From the NCBI RefSeq assembly GCF_000193205.1, contig NC_015278.1:1736001-1800000 (forward strand): a stretch of 64,000 nucleotides of DNA. Reading direction: 5' to 3'. The stretch comes from Aerococcus sp. Group 1 (GTDB lineage Bacteria; Bacillota; Bacilli; Lactobacillales; Aerococcaceae). This document shows, in pieces, positions 9,123-17,764 of this stretch. The position numbers and the translations under genes are program-made. Position 1 is the first letter of the stretch; every line of letters starts with the position of its first letter. The notes under the pieces are model-generated. The model had not been told where the DNA came from. It saw nothing but the letters and a program-made list of their open reading frames with translations, and searched no databases.

Positions 9123-9942
9123 CACGATTCTCCTTACTTGGGCTATCGCTTGAGGAGGATTGCCCTTGGCTTAATAATTGACGGCTTAGGGATAGAACCT
9201 CATCGATGTCATGAGTCATTTCAGGATAAGCCACATCGGGTCGGGTAATTTCAATCACATCCATGCCCCGGTCTAAGGCAGCCGAAACCTTCTCATCCAT
9301 CCCACCGGCCTGGCCACTTTCCTTGGTAATCATGATCTGGGCATTGACCTTTTTATAGAGCTCCGCATTTAAAGCCTTAGAATAAGGCGGTTTAATGGCG
9401 TGGATTTGCCCCGCTGATAGCCCAGCTGCTTCACAGTGTTTGACCACGGAAGCAACAGGAAGGACACGCACAACTAAGCGCTCAGGCCCTAAGATTTGGG
9501 CAAAATCACCTACCGTCTTCGACCCAGTCGCTAGATAGATATGGTCCTCAATACCATGGCCTTTTTCTTGCCACAATCTTTCGGCACTTTGACAAGCTTG
9601 GGCTAAAGAAGTCACTTGCTGAATACGAGGATCTGCTTTAGACAAGGGACGTTCGAAACGTAAGTAAGGAATTCCTACCGCCTGAGCAGCAGCAATGGCA
9701 TTCTTGGACACCAAATCAGCAAAGGGATGGGTAGCGTCAACCACCAGGTCAATGGCATGGTCTTTGAGGTAAGTCTCCATTCCGTCTTGGTCCATCCGAC
9801 TTTGAATCACTCGGTCCTTAAATTTTTTTGAATAAATCTTGCCATAATTAGTCGCCACTGAAAGGGTCACCTCACAACCCCCTTCAAGTAGGGTCTCCAT
9901 TATTTTTATGCTATCTGAAGTCCCACCAAATAGAAGTATCAT
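9115..9942 (-). CDS. cbiJ: Cobalt-precorrin-6A reductase
   Basis: A 275-residue NADH-dependent reductase of the corrin macrocycle. The N-terminus ILLFGGTSDSIKIMETL and the VDATHPFADLVSKNA motif are the CbiJ/CobK signatures. ITKESGQAGGMDEKVSAA near the C-terminus is the expected nucleotide-site region. An A7 run at 9823-9829 is read through without frame loss, a useful control for the broken A-runs in cbiC and cbiG. The last 20 residues are serine-rich and low in complexity. It overlaps cobA by 8 bases. Confidence 0.92.
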   Translation of the reverse strand: MILLFGGTSDSIKIMETLLEGGCEVTLSVATNYGKIYSKKFKDRVIQSRMDQDGMETYLKDHAIDLVVDATHPFADLVSKNAIAAAQAVGIPYLRFERPLSKADPRIQQVTSLAQACQSAERLWQEKGHGIEDHIYLATGSKTVGDFAQILGPERLVVRVLPVASVVKHCEAAGLSAGQIHAIKPPYSKALNAELYKKVNAQIMITKESGQAGGMDEKVSAALDRGMDVIEITRPDVAYPEMTHDIDEVLSLSRQLLSQGQSSSSDSPSKENRDD

Positions 9943-9970
9943 CAGCTCATCCTTTCTTGTTCAGCTTGTC

Positions 9971-10711
9971 TTAAATCCCATACTTATCTTCATAACCGCG
10001 GGGGGTATACATCCAATTTTTGTAAACCTTGGTAAAACGGTTGCCCACAATCACCGTTGTCGTCATATCGACCACTTCCTCATCGAGCTCGTCGATGGTC
10101 GTAATAATGGTTTCTTCCTCTTTACGGCCTACATCCTTAACGATGCCAACGACAATATCGCCACCCTTATAGGATTTAATAATCTCTAGAGCCTTAGCTA
10201 AATGTTTGGGCCGGCCTTTAGAACGTGGATTGTACAAGCAAATCACAAAATCCCCTTGGGCTGCAGCATGGAGACGTTTCTCAATCATGGCCCATGGTGT
10301 CATCAAGTCACTCAGGCTAATAAAGCAAAAGTCATTCATTAGCGGGGCACCAAGGTTAGCTGCTCCGGCAATCCCGGCACTGAGCCCTGGGATAACCTTG
10401 ACTGGGATATCTTCTTCTTGACTGGCTAACAACTCAAAAATTAAGCCAGCCATGGCGTAGATGCCTGAGTCCCCACTGCAGACCACCGCAATATCTTTAC
10501 CAGTGTCTTTAGCTAATTCAATAGCTTTTTGACAGCGGTCAATTTCACCTTTCATGCCGGTAGAATAAACTTCCTTGCCGCCAATCAAGTCTTCAATTAA
10601 GGCAATATAGGTCTTATAACCGACAATAATTTCCACCTGGTCAAGGACTTCAAGACATTCCTTGGTCATTAAGTCCTTGTCACCTGGTCCCAATCCAACA
10701 ATATATAACAT
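9971..10711 (-). CDS. cbiH: Cobalt-factor III (precorrin-3B) C17-methyltransferase
   Basis: A 246-residue SAM-dependent methyltransferase that methylates C17 and drives ring contraction together with CbiG. The start LYIVGLGPGDKDLMT and the segment VVCSGDSGIYAMAGLIFEL are typical of CbiH/CobJ, as is VIPGLSAGIAGAANLGAPL followed by NDFCFISLSDLMTPW. The gene lies 6 bases after cbiG. The C-terminus is the standard length with no extra domain. Confidence 0.93.
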   Translation of the reverse strand: MLYIVGLGPGDKDLMTKECLEVLDQVEIIVGYKTYIALIEDLIGGKEVYSTGMKGEIDRCQKAIELAKDTGKDIAVVCSGDSGIYAMAGLIFELLASQEEDIPVKVIPGLSAGIAGAANLGAPLMNDFCFISLSDLMTPWAMIEKRLHAAAQGDFVICLYNPRSKGRPKHLAKALEIIKSYKGGDIVVGIVKDVGRKEEETIITTIDELDEEVVDMTTTVIVGNRFTKVYKNWMYTPRGYEDKYGI

Positions 10712-10717
10712 CTTTCA

Positions 10718-11074
10718 TTACTCCTCTTCTTGATAATATGCCAGAGTAAAAGTTACCCCATTATGGGCATAGCGCCCACTGACCACATGGCCCTTGGATT
10801 CCAAATGGGCAGCAGTCTGTGAGACCGAACTCACTCCGACCGTCTTTTTGACAAAATCAGAGCCTGGGTAATAACTTTCAAAAGCCAGTAAGTCTTCCTT
10901 GGAAAACGTTTTAAAATTAAAGTAGTGGTCTTTAGCCAGTTGTAAAATGGCCTCTTCTTCTGCTTTTAGATCAATAGACACCACGGTTTTAATACTTTCC
11001 CAGCGCAAATTTTCCCCTTGGAGGAATTTTTCTAATTCTTCTAAGAGTAAGGGATAAGGGGTATTTTTTTGCAA
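10718..11074 (-). CDS. cbiG: CbiG C-terminal domain, second half of a frame-split cbiG
   Basis: This frame encodes the CbiG C-terminal domain (SIDLKAEEEAILQLA, SDFVKKTVGVSSVSQTAA). It lacks the central and N-terminal parts, which are in a different frame at 11041-11889. The two frames meet at an A7 run (11064-11070). Joining them there, by one extra A or a -1 shift, gives [16 protein letters not shown], an ordinary CbiG hinge. The first ATG-like codon here (TTG at 11074) is not a convincing start. I read it as the end of one cbiG gene, made by slippage or broken by a one-base loss. Confidence 0.85.
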   Translation of the reverse strand: MQKNTPYPLLLEELEKFLQGENLRWESIKTVVSIDLKAEEEAILQLAKDHYFNFKTFSKEDLLAFESYYPGSDFVKKTVGVSSVSQTAAHLESKGHVVSGRYAHNGVTFTLAYYQEEE

Positions 11075-11889
11075 CCGATTCCTAAAATGTAGCGCCGGGG
11101 AATCATTTCTACCAGAGGCAGATCCTTGGGAAGGCTAAGATAATTTTGTTGACGATTAGTCACCAGCACCAGCCCTTGGTAAGCTGCCCAAGTAGTGGGG
11201 TCAAGTGAGCTAGTTTTTGCTGCTGGCTCCGAGCAATTCCCTTTGGCCAGGGTCTGATAACCCGGAGGCGAGGTAAAATTGAATACCGTCCCATTTAAGT
11301 AGAGAATGGGCGCTCCTTCGGCAATTAGCAAGTTAAAGCGCCGAGTTTGTTTCTTAAAATCACTATAGACGGCCCCATAGCTAAAGGCCAAGTCATCAAT
11401 TCCTAGCCGGCCTTGGCTATCGGTTGCTGTGGTTATCACCGCTTGACTAGGAAGTTCCTTAGCCAGTAAACGAGCATAGTGGTTGGCCCGACCAAAGTGC
11501 CCCGCCAAGAGACTAATCACGTGTTGGCCCCCTTCATCTAGGACCAGTACGGCCGGATCAGTCATCTTATCTTCAATCACTGGTGCTAAGGCTCGGACCA
11601 CAACCCCAGTCGCCATAATAGCAATCACCAGGTCTGCTGATTGAAAAGCTTCCTGGAGGGCCAGAACTGCCCGCCCTTGGCTTTGCTTGCATTCATGATA
11701 GCGGGGATCTAGGGGAGCTTGGTCAGTCATCCTCACATAAAGCCTGGCCTGGGGAAAGCAATTAGCTTTAATCTTTCGTCCCAAATCTCTGGCCTTTTGG
11801 GTAATGGTAATAATAGCCACCCGCTTATTTTCTTCCCCACGCTGCATCCGTTCTAAAAAGCGGGGATCAACCTTAGTTTCTAAAGCCAT
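11041..11889 (-). CDS. cbiG: Cobalt-precorrin-5A hydrolase CbiG, N-terminal and central domains
   Basis: CbiG opens the delta-lactone of cobalt-precorrin-5A and releases the C20 fragment as acetaldehyde. The segments [34 protein letters not shown] and [12 protein letters not shown] are the diagnostic central motifs. The frame runs on to ILGIGCKK and then leaves the family sequence for nine residues and a TAG, because the A7 run at 11064-11070 is out of phase with the C-terminal domain at 10718. It overlaps cbiF by 17 bases. The start at 11889 lies inside cbiF and has no clear ribosome site, so the ATG at 11847 is an alternative. Confidence 0.88.
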   Translation of the reverse strand: MALETKVDPRFLERMQRGEENKRVAIITITQKARDLGRKIKANCFPQARLYVRMTDQAPLDPRYHECKQSQGRAVLALQEAFQSADLVIAIMATGVVVRALAPVIEDKMTDPAVLVLDEGGQHVISLLAGHFGRANHYARLLAKELPSQAVITTATDSQGRLGIDDLAFSYGAVYSDFKKQTRRFNLLIAEGAPILYLNGTVFNFTSPPGYQTLAKGNCSEPAAKTSSLDPTTWAAYQGLVLVTNRQQNYLSLPKDLPLVEMIPRRYILGIGCKKIPLIPYS

Positions 11890-12625
11890 GGCTAAAGTCC
11901 GTATCGTAGAGCTTGGAATAATAGAATTCTTCCCCTAAGAAGTTCCCCACTAAAATCAAAGCCGTGAGCTTAATCCCAGCGGCTTGGGTCTTTTCAGCAA
12001 TATCTGCTAGGGTACCCACTACTTGTTTTTCTTGGGGCCAGGTAGCCTTATAAATCACTACAGCTGGGGTGTCTTTGGAATAACCACCTGCCAACAATTC
12101 TTCCACAACGCCCTGTATATTTTGGACTGAGAGGAAGATAGCCATGGAAGTTTGGTGACTGGCTAAGGACCGTAAATTTTCTTTTTCAGGAACGGGTGTC
12201 CGCCCTGCCATCCGAGTAATAATCAGGCTTTGACTGACTTCGGGGACAGTATATTCGGTACCGATCGCCGCCGCTGCCCCTAAGAAGGAAGAAACTCCGG
12301 GAATAACGGCAAAGTCAATTCCCCGTTGCTTTAATTCTTCGATTTGCTCCCGGATTGAACCATATAGGGAAGCATCGCCCGTATGTAGACGGACCACTTC
12401 TTGGTCTTGATCAATGGCTTCCTCAATCAGGGCTAGGATTTCATTGAGGTCTAACTTGGCACTGTCATAGGTTTCTGCCCCGCTCTTACAATAGTCGAGC
12501 AGGTCCTTGTTGATGAGTGAGCCGGCATAAATGACCCGGTCGGCCTCAGCCAATGCCTTATAGCCCTTTAGGGTAATGAGCTCCACATCGCCGGGGCCCG
12601 CTCCCACAAAAGTTACTTTAGCCAT
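11873..12625 (-). CDS. cbiF: Cobalt-precorrin-4 C11-methyltransferase
   Basis: A 250-residue SAM-dependent methyltransferase acting on C11. The N-terminus [18 protein letters not shown], the [17 protein letters not shown] block and [14 protein letters not shown] are characteristic of CbiF/CobM, and [15 protein letters not shown] is nearly diagnostic. It overlaps cbiG by 17 bases. The usual gene neighbours on either side add support. Confidence 0.95.
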   Translation of the reverse strand: MAKVTFVGAGPGDVELITLKGYKALAEADRVIYAGSLINKDLLDYCKSGAETYDSAKLDLNEILALIEEAIDQDQEVVRLHTGDASLYGSIREQIEELKQRGIDFAVIPGVSSFLGAAAAIGTEYTVPEVSQSLIITRMAGRTPVPEKENLRSLASHQTSMAIFLSVQNIQGVVEELLAGGYSKDTPAVVIYKATWPQEKQVVGTLADIAEKTQAAGIKLTALILVGNFLGEEFYYSKLYDTDFSHGFRN

Positions 12626-12659
12626 AATTTAACAACCTTTCTCTTTCAATCGTTCTTAT

Positions 12660-13214
12660 TTACTTCTTACAGGAGATAATCGTGGTCGGGTTAAAGGGCT
12701 TAAAATAGTGCCCTGGCCCCATGGTTTTCCGGGTGGCTGCTTGTAGGGTTTGCACCTCAAGGTCTTGCCAGGATCCCGCTTCAAGGTAAGTAATAGCCTT
12801 ATGGGCATTTTCCATCAGGATAAAGGTCAATACCAAACGCCCCCCCGGATTCAAGAGCTCATAGGCCCAATCAATAATTTCGAGTAACTTGCCTCCACTG
12901 CCTCCAATAAAAATCGCATCAAAGTGGCCCAAATCTTCCGTCATAGGCGCTTCCCCTAAAAAGACTTGATAATTTTTTAGGCCAAAGTGAGCCCGGTTTT
13001 CTTTGATTAAATCTACTGCCGCTTCTTTATGTTCGATGGCATAAACGTCTAAATCAGGATATTCTTGGGCGGCTTGTAGGGAAATACTCCCGGTCCCCGC
13101 GCCAATATCCAAAAAACGTCGGGCTTGGTGTAATTCTAAGAGGTCTAAAGCAACCGCCCGGATGGGAGCCTTAGTCATAGGAACTTTTCCCCGGATAAAA
13201 CAACTATCTTTCAT
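12660..13214 (-). CDS. cbiT: Cobalt-precorrin-6B C15-methyltransferase (decarboxylating)
   Basis: A 184-residue class I SAM methyltransferase that methylates C15 and decarboxylates the acetate at C12. SAM motif I is FLDIGAGTGSISLQAA, followed by YAIEHKEAAVDLI and FIGGSGGKL, all typical of CbiT/CobL-C. The early RGKVPMTKAPIRAVAL segment is the family start. In this operon cbiT and cbiE are separate genes overlapping by 11 bases, where many organisms have a fused CobL. Confidence 0.93.
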   Translation of the reverse strand: MKDSCFIRGKVPMTKAPIRAVALDLLELHQARRFLDIGAGTGSISLQAAQEYPDLDVYAIEHKEAAVDLIKENRAHFGLKNYQVFLGEAPMTEDLGHFDAIFIGGSGGKLLEIIDWAYELLNPGGRLVLTFILMENAHKAITYLEAGSWQDLEVQTLQAATRKTMGPGHYFKPFNPTTIISCKK

Positions 13215-13836
13215 TTAAAATCACCACCACATTCATCGCATAGTCACGGTCTTCTACTTGGCTCAAAGGCCGTTTCTCGATCCGCTCATTATCATAAGAT
13301 AGGTTCTCACCAATAACCATCTGGCAACCAGCAAGTTCTTCCCCTTCACTCCCCTTTAAGAGGGCTTGGGCAATTTGATAAGGCCCCCACTTGTCATCGG
13401 TCACCATGGCGACCTTAGGGAATTGACTGATCCAATCGATGTTGGGCTCCCGTCCATGACTCGAAGTTAAGTAGACATCATTCATGGCCATCCCTGTTCG
13501 GGAAAAAATATACTGAAGAGAAGAAATGCCAGGATGGATACGGATGGCTTGCTGGGGTAAATTACGGTAAAGGTAGTTACCAACCCCATAAAGCATGGGG
13601 TCCCCCGAAGCGAGCACTGCTACATCTTCCCTCTTAGCCAGGTGGTCCTTTAAGCAGGCTAAAAGTTCTCCCAGCTTACCTAGTCGATGGGGCTGCCCCT
13701 TAATATAGTTAGCTAAGGAATCTAATTGCCGCTGGCTTCCGTAAATATGGGGCAGCTGAGCTAATAAGTCAACAGCATGGTTGACCAGATAGTCAGTCTG
13801 CCCTGGGCCAATACCAATCACATGAATCATCCCCAA
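13204..13836 (-). CDS. cbiE: Cobalt-precorrin-7 C5-methyltransferase
   Basis: A 210-residue tetrapyrrole methyltransferase acting on C5. IHVIGIGPGQTDYLVN at the start, VAVLASGDPMLYGVGNYL and IRIHPGISSLQYIFSRTGM are CbiE signatures, and LTSSHGREPN is the expected follow-up motif. It overlaps cbiD by 10 bases upstream and cbiT by 11 bases downstream, so the three are probably coupled in translation. Confidence 0.93.
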   Translation of the reverse strand: MGMIHVIGIGPGQTDYLVNHAVDLLAQLPHIYGSQRQLDSLANYIKGQPHRLGKLGELLACLKDHLAKREDVAVLASGDPMLYGVGNYLYRNLPQQAIRIHPGISSLQYIFSRTGMAMNDVYLTSSHGREPNIDWISQFPKVAMVTDDKWGPYQIAQALLKGSEGEELAGCQMVIGENLSYDNERIEKRPLSQVEDRDYAMNVVVILNER

Positions 13837-14954
13837 ATCACCTCCAATTCCTTCAATGGTTTAGTCATCACGGTCACATCATGGTCACTCAGGAAAGTAA
13901 TAGCCTCCACATGGATATCTGGGGCCCGGAACTTAAAGAGTTTTAAGACCCTGTCCTTAATTTTATCCACAATGACTTGGTAAACTTGACCATACCCTGC
14001 TGCTAAGATGAGTTCAGCTTGGGCTTCGGTGGTAATGGCCTCGTTGACTTCCTGCAATAAGTCTAGAGGAGCCCCCAGAAGGGCCAAGTTGGCCAGCATG
14101 ATTTCGTTTCTGGCATCGGCATCTTTGGAATGGGTGGAAAAAATTCCTCCTGCAATTTTAATAAACTTGCCCAAGTGGCCCACCAGTAAGATATCGGTAA
14201 AACCGATCCGCATGGCTTCTAATAAGACATAGCCCACAAAATTACTCATCTGCACAATATAATCAGGGTTCAAGTGGGTATGTTCAGCGATAAAGTCATT
14301 GCCATAATTTCCCGGTGTTAAAATTAACTTATCTAACCCTAGCGCTTTCTTTTGTTGCATTTCTAGGGTGATCGATTCTTTCCAGGTATCTTCCGACATT
14401 GGCCGAACGATTCCTGAAGTACCTAGGATGGATATCCCACCCAGAATACCAAGTTGAGGGTTTTGAGTAGCCTTAGCGGTTTCCTCCCCTCCCGGTACCG
14501 AAATAACAATGTCCACCCCTTGGTCTGGTCCCAAGAGTTGGCGGGCAGCTTCCTGAATCATTTTTCTAGGTGTGGGGTTAATGGCAGCATTGCCGGGCTC
14601 AATTTTTAAGCCTGGTTTGGTCACCCGCCCCACTCCTTGACCACCATCCAGGGTGATCTGACTATCCTGGCGACGGGTCACGGTGGCATAGATATCCAAG
14701 CCATCGGTGGCATCAGCGTCATCGCCTCCATCTTTGACCACCGAACAAGAAGCTTGGTCTAAACTGAGCTGGCAGTGGTCGATTTCTAAGACTAAGTCCA
14801 CCCCTGCTGGCGTCATTAACTGAACTTGGTGAACCGGTTTTTGAGTCAGTATCATTTCCACAGCAGCCATAGTCGCTGCAGTGGCGCAGGTACCGGTGGT
14901 ATAGCCCATCCGGAGGCGCTTGCCGTTATAAGATAAATAACCTGTTTCTTTCAT
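13827..14954 (-). CDS. cbiD: Cobalt-precorrin-5B C1-methyltransferase
   Basis: A 375-residue CbiD, which methylates C1 in the anaerobic pathway and has no relation to the other methyltransferases. The motif RMGYTTGTCATAATMAA near the N-terminus is diagnostic, followed by VVKDGGDDADATDGLDI and the conserved GGVGRVTKPGL-type stretch (GGQGVGRVTKPGLKIEPG). LTPGNYGNDF lies in the C-terminal half. Length is normal. The intergenic space to cbiC is 45 bases with no obvious structure. Confidence 0.95.
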   Translation of the reverse strand: MKETGYLSYNGKRLRMGYTTGTCATAATMAAVEMILTQKPVHQVQLMTPAGVDLVLEIDHCQLSLDQASCSVVKDGGDDADATDGLDIYATVTRRQDSQITLDGGQGVGRVTKPGLKIEPGNAAINPTPRKMIQEAARQLLGPDQGVDIVISVPGGEETAKATQNPQLGILGGISILGTSGIVRPMSEDTWKESITLEMQQKKALGLDKLILTPGNYGNDFIAEHTHLNPDYIVQMSNFVGYVLLEAMRIGFTDILLVGHLGKFIKIAGGIFSTHSKDADARNEIMLANLALLGAPLDLLQEVNEAITTEAQAELILAAGYGQVYQVIVDKIKDRVLKLFKFRAPDIHVEAITFLSDHDVTVMTKPLKELEVIWG

Positions 14955-14999
14955 CCCGATTCAGCTCCCTTCCCCTGTCTTCTAACTAATTTGGTCAAC

Positions 15000-15652
15000 T
15001 TAATTTTGATAGATGGTATCTTTAATATCATATTGGATGGCATTAATAATGGCAGCAGCAACATTGGACCCGCCTTTACGGCCTAGAGCAGCAATGCTAG
15101 GAATGGGATAATCGTGGAGGGCTTGCTTGGACTCAGCTGCCCCCACGAAACCTACCGGCACACCCACAACCGCTTCGGCTTGTAAACGTCCTGCATCAAT
15201 CATCTCTAGGATTTTATAAATGGCAGTCGGCGCATTGCCCACAACAAAGACTTTGGGTCCTTCGAGCTGAGCCGCTAATTCAATGGCTGCCATAGACCGG
15301 GTAATCCCCTTGTCTTCAGCAATTTGATAGGCTCTGGGGTCGCGGATAAAGCAATGGGTTTCTGTGCCTAGCTCCTTTAAAATTCGCTTATTAATTCCCG
15401 ATTGGGCCATAGTGGTATCAGTAATCAAGTGGCCTCCAGAGCGAATCACTTCTTGGACCACCTGAGCGCCTTGGCGGTCAAAGACCAGGTTGCGTAAATA
15501 ATCAAAATCCGCTGAAGTATGAATTGCCCGCTTAATAATACGCTCCTCTAGGTCATTTTGAAATTGGAAGTCAGGAAAGTCCCGTTTGATTTCCGCGTCA
15601 ATAATTTCAAATGAGCGGTCAGTGATGCGTTCCGGTTTTTTATATAAGCCAT
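15000..15652 (-). CDS. cbiC: Cobalt-precorrin-8 methylmutase, interrupted by a one-base frame break near the start
   Basis: CbiC moves the C11 methyl group to C12, giving cobyrinate. The gene should start at the ATG at 15652, which has AAGGAGG at good spacing, and read MAYIK. After an A6 run (15636-15641) the frame is wrong. With one more A it reads KKPERITDRSFEIIDAEI and then IIKRAIHTSADFDY, with the catalytic histidine, and stays open to the stop. The next usable start (GTG at 15461) would omit that histidine. So the intact protein of about 217 residues needs one extra A or slippage; otherwise the gene is broken. Confidence 0.85.
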
Positions 15653-15654
15653 CT

Positions 15655-17043
15655 CTAGTCCTCCTTAATCCATGAAATCATTTGGTCAATGACTTTAGGG
15701 TCTTGGTAAAAGTGTACATGTTGGTAAGCAGCATAGGTCTTATTCTTTTGAAAGCCCCCCTGCCACTCCTTAACCCGTTTACCATCGCGGTCCTTGTATA
15801 AGTTTCCAATCGTCCTTTCTGGACTGGTAAAGGTGGAATAATGAAATTCATGCCCCCTGACCTCATCACCGGCTTGGCCGTAAAAAGAATCGCTAGTAAG
15901 AGTCATGGTACAGTAGCCGAAGCGGCGTAGGCGGTCTGTCATTTGACTCTGCCCCTCAAAGATCCCCACCATGGGATAGTCTTTATCCTCCTTAGAAAAA
16001 CTACTTCCTAAGTACATGAGACCCCCACATTCGGCAAGTATGGCCTTACCGGCCTTGTGGGCCTCTAAGAGGGCAGTACGCATGGCTTGGTTCTCAGATA
16101 AAGTATCAGCATAGAGTTCAGGAAAGCCCCCGCCAATATAGTAGAGGTCAGCCTCGGGCAAGTCTTGGTCATGGAGGGGACTAAAGGCTTGGAGCTGGCC
16201 CCCGCGTTTTTCTAATAAGGATAAGTTATCAGGATAGTAAAAGGAAAAGGCCTCGTCATAGGCATAGGCCACCTTAAAAGGAGACTCCTGGTCAGCCTTT
16301 TCATAGGGGGCCAGACTAGGACCAATAGCTGCTTGGTCGGTTTTGAGTCTATCTGGATCTAATTGAGACAAGTTTAAGATAGCATCAATCGCAATACTTT
16401 TCTCCATGGCTTGGGCTACTTGACTGACTTGGTCAACTAAATGATTATTCGCTTCTTCCAGGGCCAGGCCTAAGTGGCGGGAAGGCAAGGAGAAAGCTTC
16501 ATTACGACCCAGGTAGCCTAGAACCGGCGCCTGGTTATAACGTTCAATGGCGTTTTTGATTAATTGATAATGGCTTTCTGAGGCCACTCGATTGACTAGG
16601 ACACCGATAATATTGAGGTCAGGAATCAGGCTGAGATAACCCTTGACCATGGCGGCTGCAGAAGTCGACATGGCCCGCCCATCAATCACTAAGAGGATGG
16701 GAATATCCAGGGCCTTAGCAATGCCTGCGCTAGAGGCCTTGAGAGCGTCAGAACCAAAACCATCAAAGAGGCCCATAACTCCTTCCACCACGGCAATATC
16801 ACTACCCTCAAGGTGGCGGGTATAGAGGGCTTTTAAGACCTGGTCATCAGGGACTAAGAATTGATCCAAATTAATCGAAGGACGTTGGCTAATCTTTTGG
16901 TGGAAACGCGTATCAATATAGTCTGGCCCCACCTTATAGGGTTGGACTATCAATCCACGCTTGATCAATGCTTGAATGAGCCCCAGCGTTAAGGTCGTCT
17001 TTCCTACATTACTGGTCGCTCCGGCAATCATTAGGGCTTTCAT
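15655..17043 (-). CDS. cbiA: Cobyrinate a,c-diamide synthase
   Basis: A 462-residue glutamine-dependent amidase acting on carboxylates a and c. GATSNVGKTTLTLGLIQAL is the ATP site, and KVGPDYIDTRFH the usual follow-up. The C-terminal glutaminase domain has a complete nucleophile elbow, ILAECGGLMYLG (cysteine near residue 342), and HEFHYST near the C-terminus. This contrasts with CbiP at 5105, where the cysteine is lost. It overlaps the flavodoxin by 4 bases and is followed by cbiC after 2 bases. Confidence 0.95.
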   Translation of the reverse strand: MKALMIAGATSNVGKTTLTLGLIQALIKRGLIVQPYKVGPDYIDTRFHQKISQRPSINLDQFLVPDDQVLKALYTRHLEGSDIAVVEGVMGLFDGFGSDALKASSAGIAKALDIPILLVIDGRAMSTSAAAMVKGYLSLIPDLNIIGVLVNRVASESHYQLIKNAIERYNQAPVLGYLGRNEAFSLPSRHLGLALEEANNHLVDQVSQVAQAMEKSIAIDAILNLSQLDPDRLKTDQAAIGPSLAPYEKADQESPFKVAYAYDEAFSFYYPDNLSLLEKRGGQLQAFSPLHDQDLPEADLYYIGGGFPELYADTLSENQAMRTALLEAHKAGKAILAECGGLMYLGSSFSKEDKDYPMVGIFEGQSQMTDRLRRFGYCTMTLTSDSFYGQAGDEVRGHEFHYSTFTSPERTIGNLYKDRDGKRVKEWQGGFQKNKTYAAYQHVHFYQDPKVIDQMISWIKED

Positions 17044-17510
17044 TTTTTATTCTCCCTTTCTATTTTTAAAAAGGCCTGGGCAATAGCGGCTAGTCCGGCA
17101 ATTTCTTCATCATAGTCAGGATAGCCATCAATTTTCACCCGAGCAGCTAGTAAATGACCACCGCTTTTTTCAATGATTTCCGCAAAATCATCGACGGCCT
17201 TAGCGTAAATGGGATAGTCCCGGTCTCCAGAACCAAATACTGCCAGGGCCTGCTTTAATTTAGGGTTGGCTTGGATAAAATCGGGCAAGTCTTCGTAGAG
17301 ATCTAGTAACTCTTCGGGAATCTCGGCATGGTTGCCGTAGGTATAGGAACCAATAGCTAAACCATCAGCTTCTAACAAGGTCTCATAGTCATAGGCATCG
17401 GCCCCGACTAATTGGTGGCTTAAGCCCAGGTCTTCCAAGAAGGAGGCCAGAATAAAGGCAGCAGCTTCGGTATTGCCTCGCAAGCTACTATAAACAATGC
17501 ATATCTTCAT
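17040..17510 (-). CDS. Flavodoxin
   Basis: A short-chain flavodoxin of 156 residues from the ATG at 17510, which has AGGAGG eight bases upstream. The FMN phosphate loop is SSLRGNTEAAA (T/S-rich, near residue 8). The flavin-stacking loops GSYTYGNHAEIP and FGSGDRDYPIYAKAVDDF follow in order. It is the first gene after the cobalamin riboswitch and overlaps cbiA by 4 bases. It is therefore probably regulated by cobalamin and donates electrons to a corrinoid step, such as reduction of Co(II) before adenosylation. That role is inference from position. Confidence 0.92.
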   Translation of the reverse strand: MKICIVYSSLRGNTEAAAFILASFLEDLGLSHQLVGADAYDYETLLEADGLAIGSYTYGNHAEIPEELLDLYEDLPDFIQANPKLKQALAVFGSGDRDYPIYAKAVDDFAEIIEKSGGHLLAARVKIDGYPDYDEEIAGLAAIAQAFLKIERENKK

Positions 17511-17530
17511 CACCAAGTCCTCCTAACAGA

Positions 17531-17577
17531 AAAAAACGATTATTAAACAAATCAGGGTTTGCTCAATAATCGTTTTT
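17531..17577 (-). terminator. Riboswitch-controlled intrinsic terminator ahead of flavodoxin-cbiA
   Basis: A 13-base-pair stem (AAAAACGATTATT with its complement) followed on the minus strand by a T run. Its loop contains CAAACCCTGA (17552-17561), which is complementary to TCAGGGTTTG (17627-17636) just after the aptamer. Pairing of those two would block the terminator, so this is the expression platform of the cobalamin riboswitch. Confidence 0.85.
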
Positions 17578-17652
17578 GAATCTTTTATCACACGCAAAAA
17601 TGACAGCCCTTTTTCGTCTTATTTATCAAACCCTGAGACATAAATAAAACTT

Positions 17653-17747
17653 CCTTTTATTACTGGCATTCTGACTGATACCTTAACGTAAACACAGTAG
17701 CATAGGGACTGCGTCGGACTCGCACCGACTTCCCCAGTAATAAAAGG
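17653..17747 (-). promoter_or_regulatory. Cobalamin riboswitch aptamer
   Basis: Read on the minus strand, the region has the B12-element order: a G-rich GGGGAAGTC, GGTGCGAGTCCGACGC, then AGTCCCTATGCTACTGTG (B12-box region), then GTCAGAATGCC. It is closed by a perfect 14-base-pair P1 stem (17653-17666 with 17734-17747). Downstream lie an antiterminator arm (17627-17636) and the terminator at 17531-17577. High adenosylcobalamin should therefore reduce transcription of the genes from the flavodoxin to hemD. It sits 17 bases after the upstream lipoprotein gene. Confidence 0.93.
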
Positions 17748-17764
17748 GAGGACTTAGATATTAT

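Noticed and set aside
12660..13836. cbiT and cbiE as fragments of a broken CobL fusion
   Set aside because: Each is full length for the separate family and has its own start. The 11-base overlap is typical of an operon.
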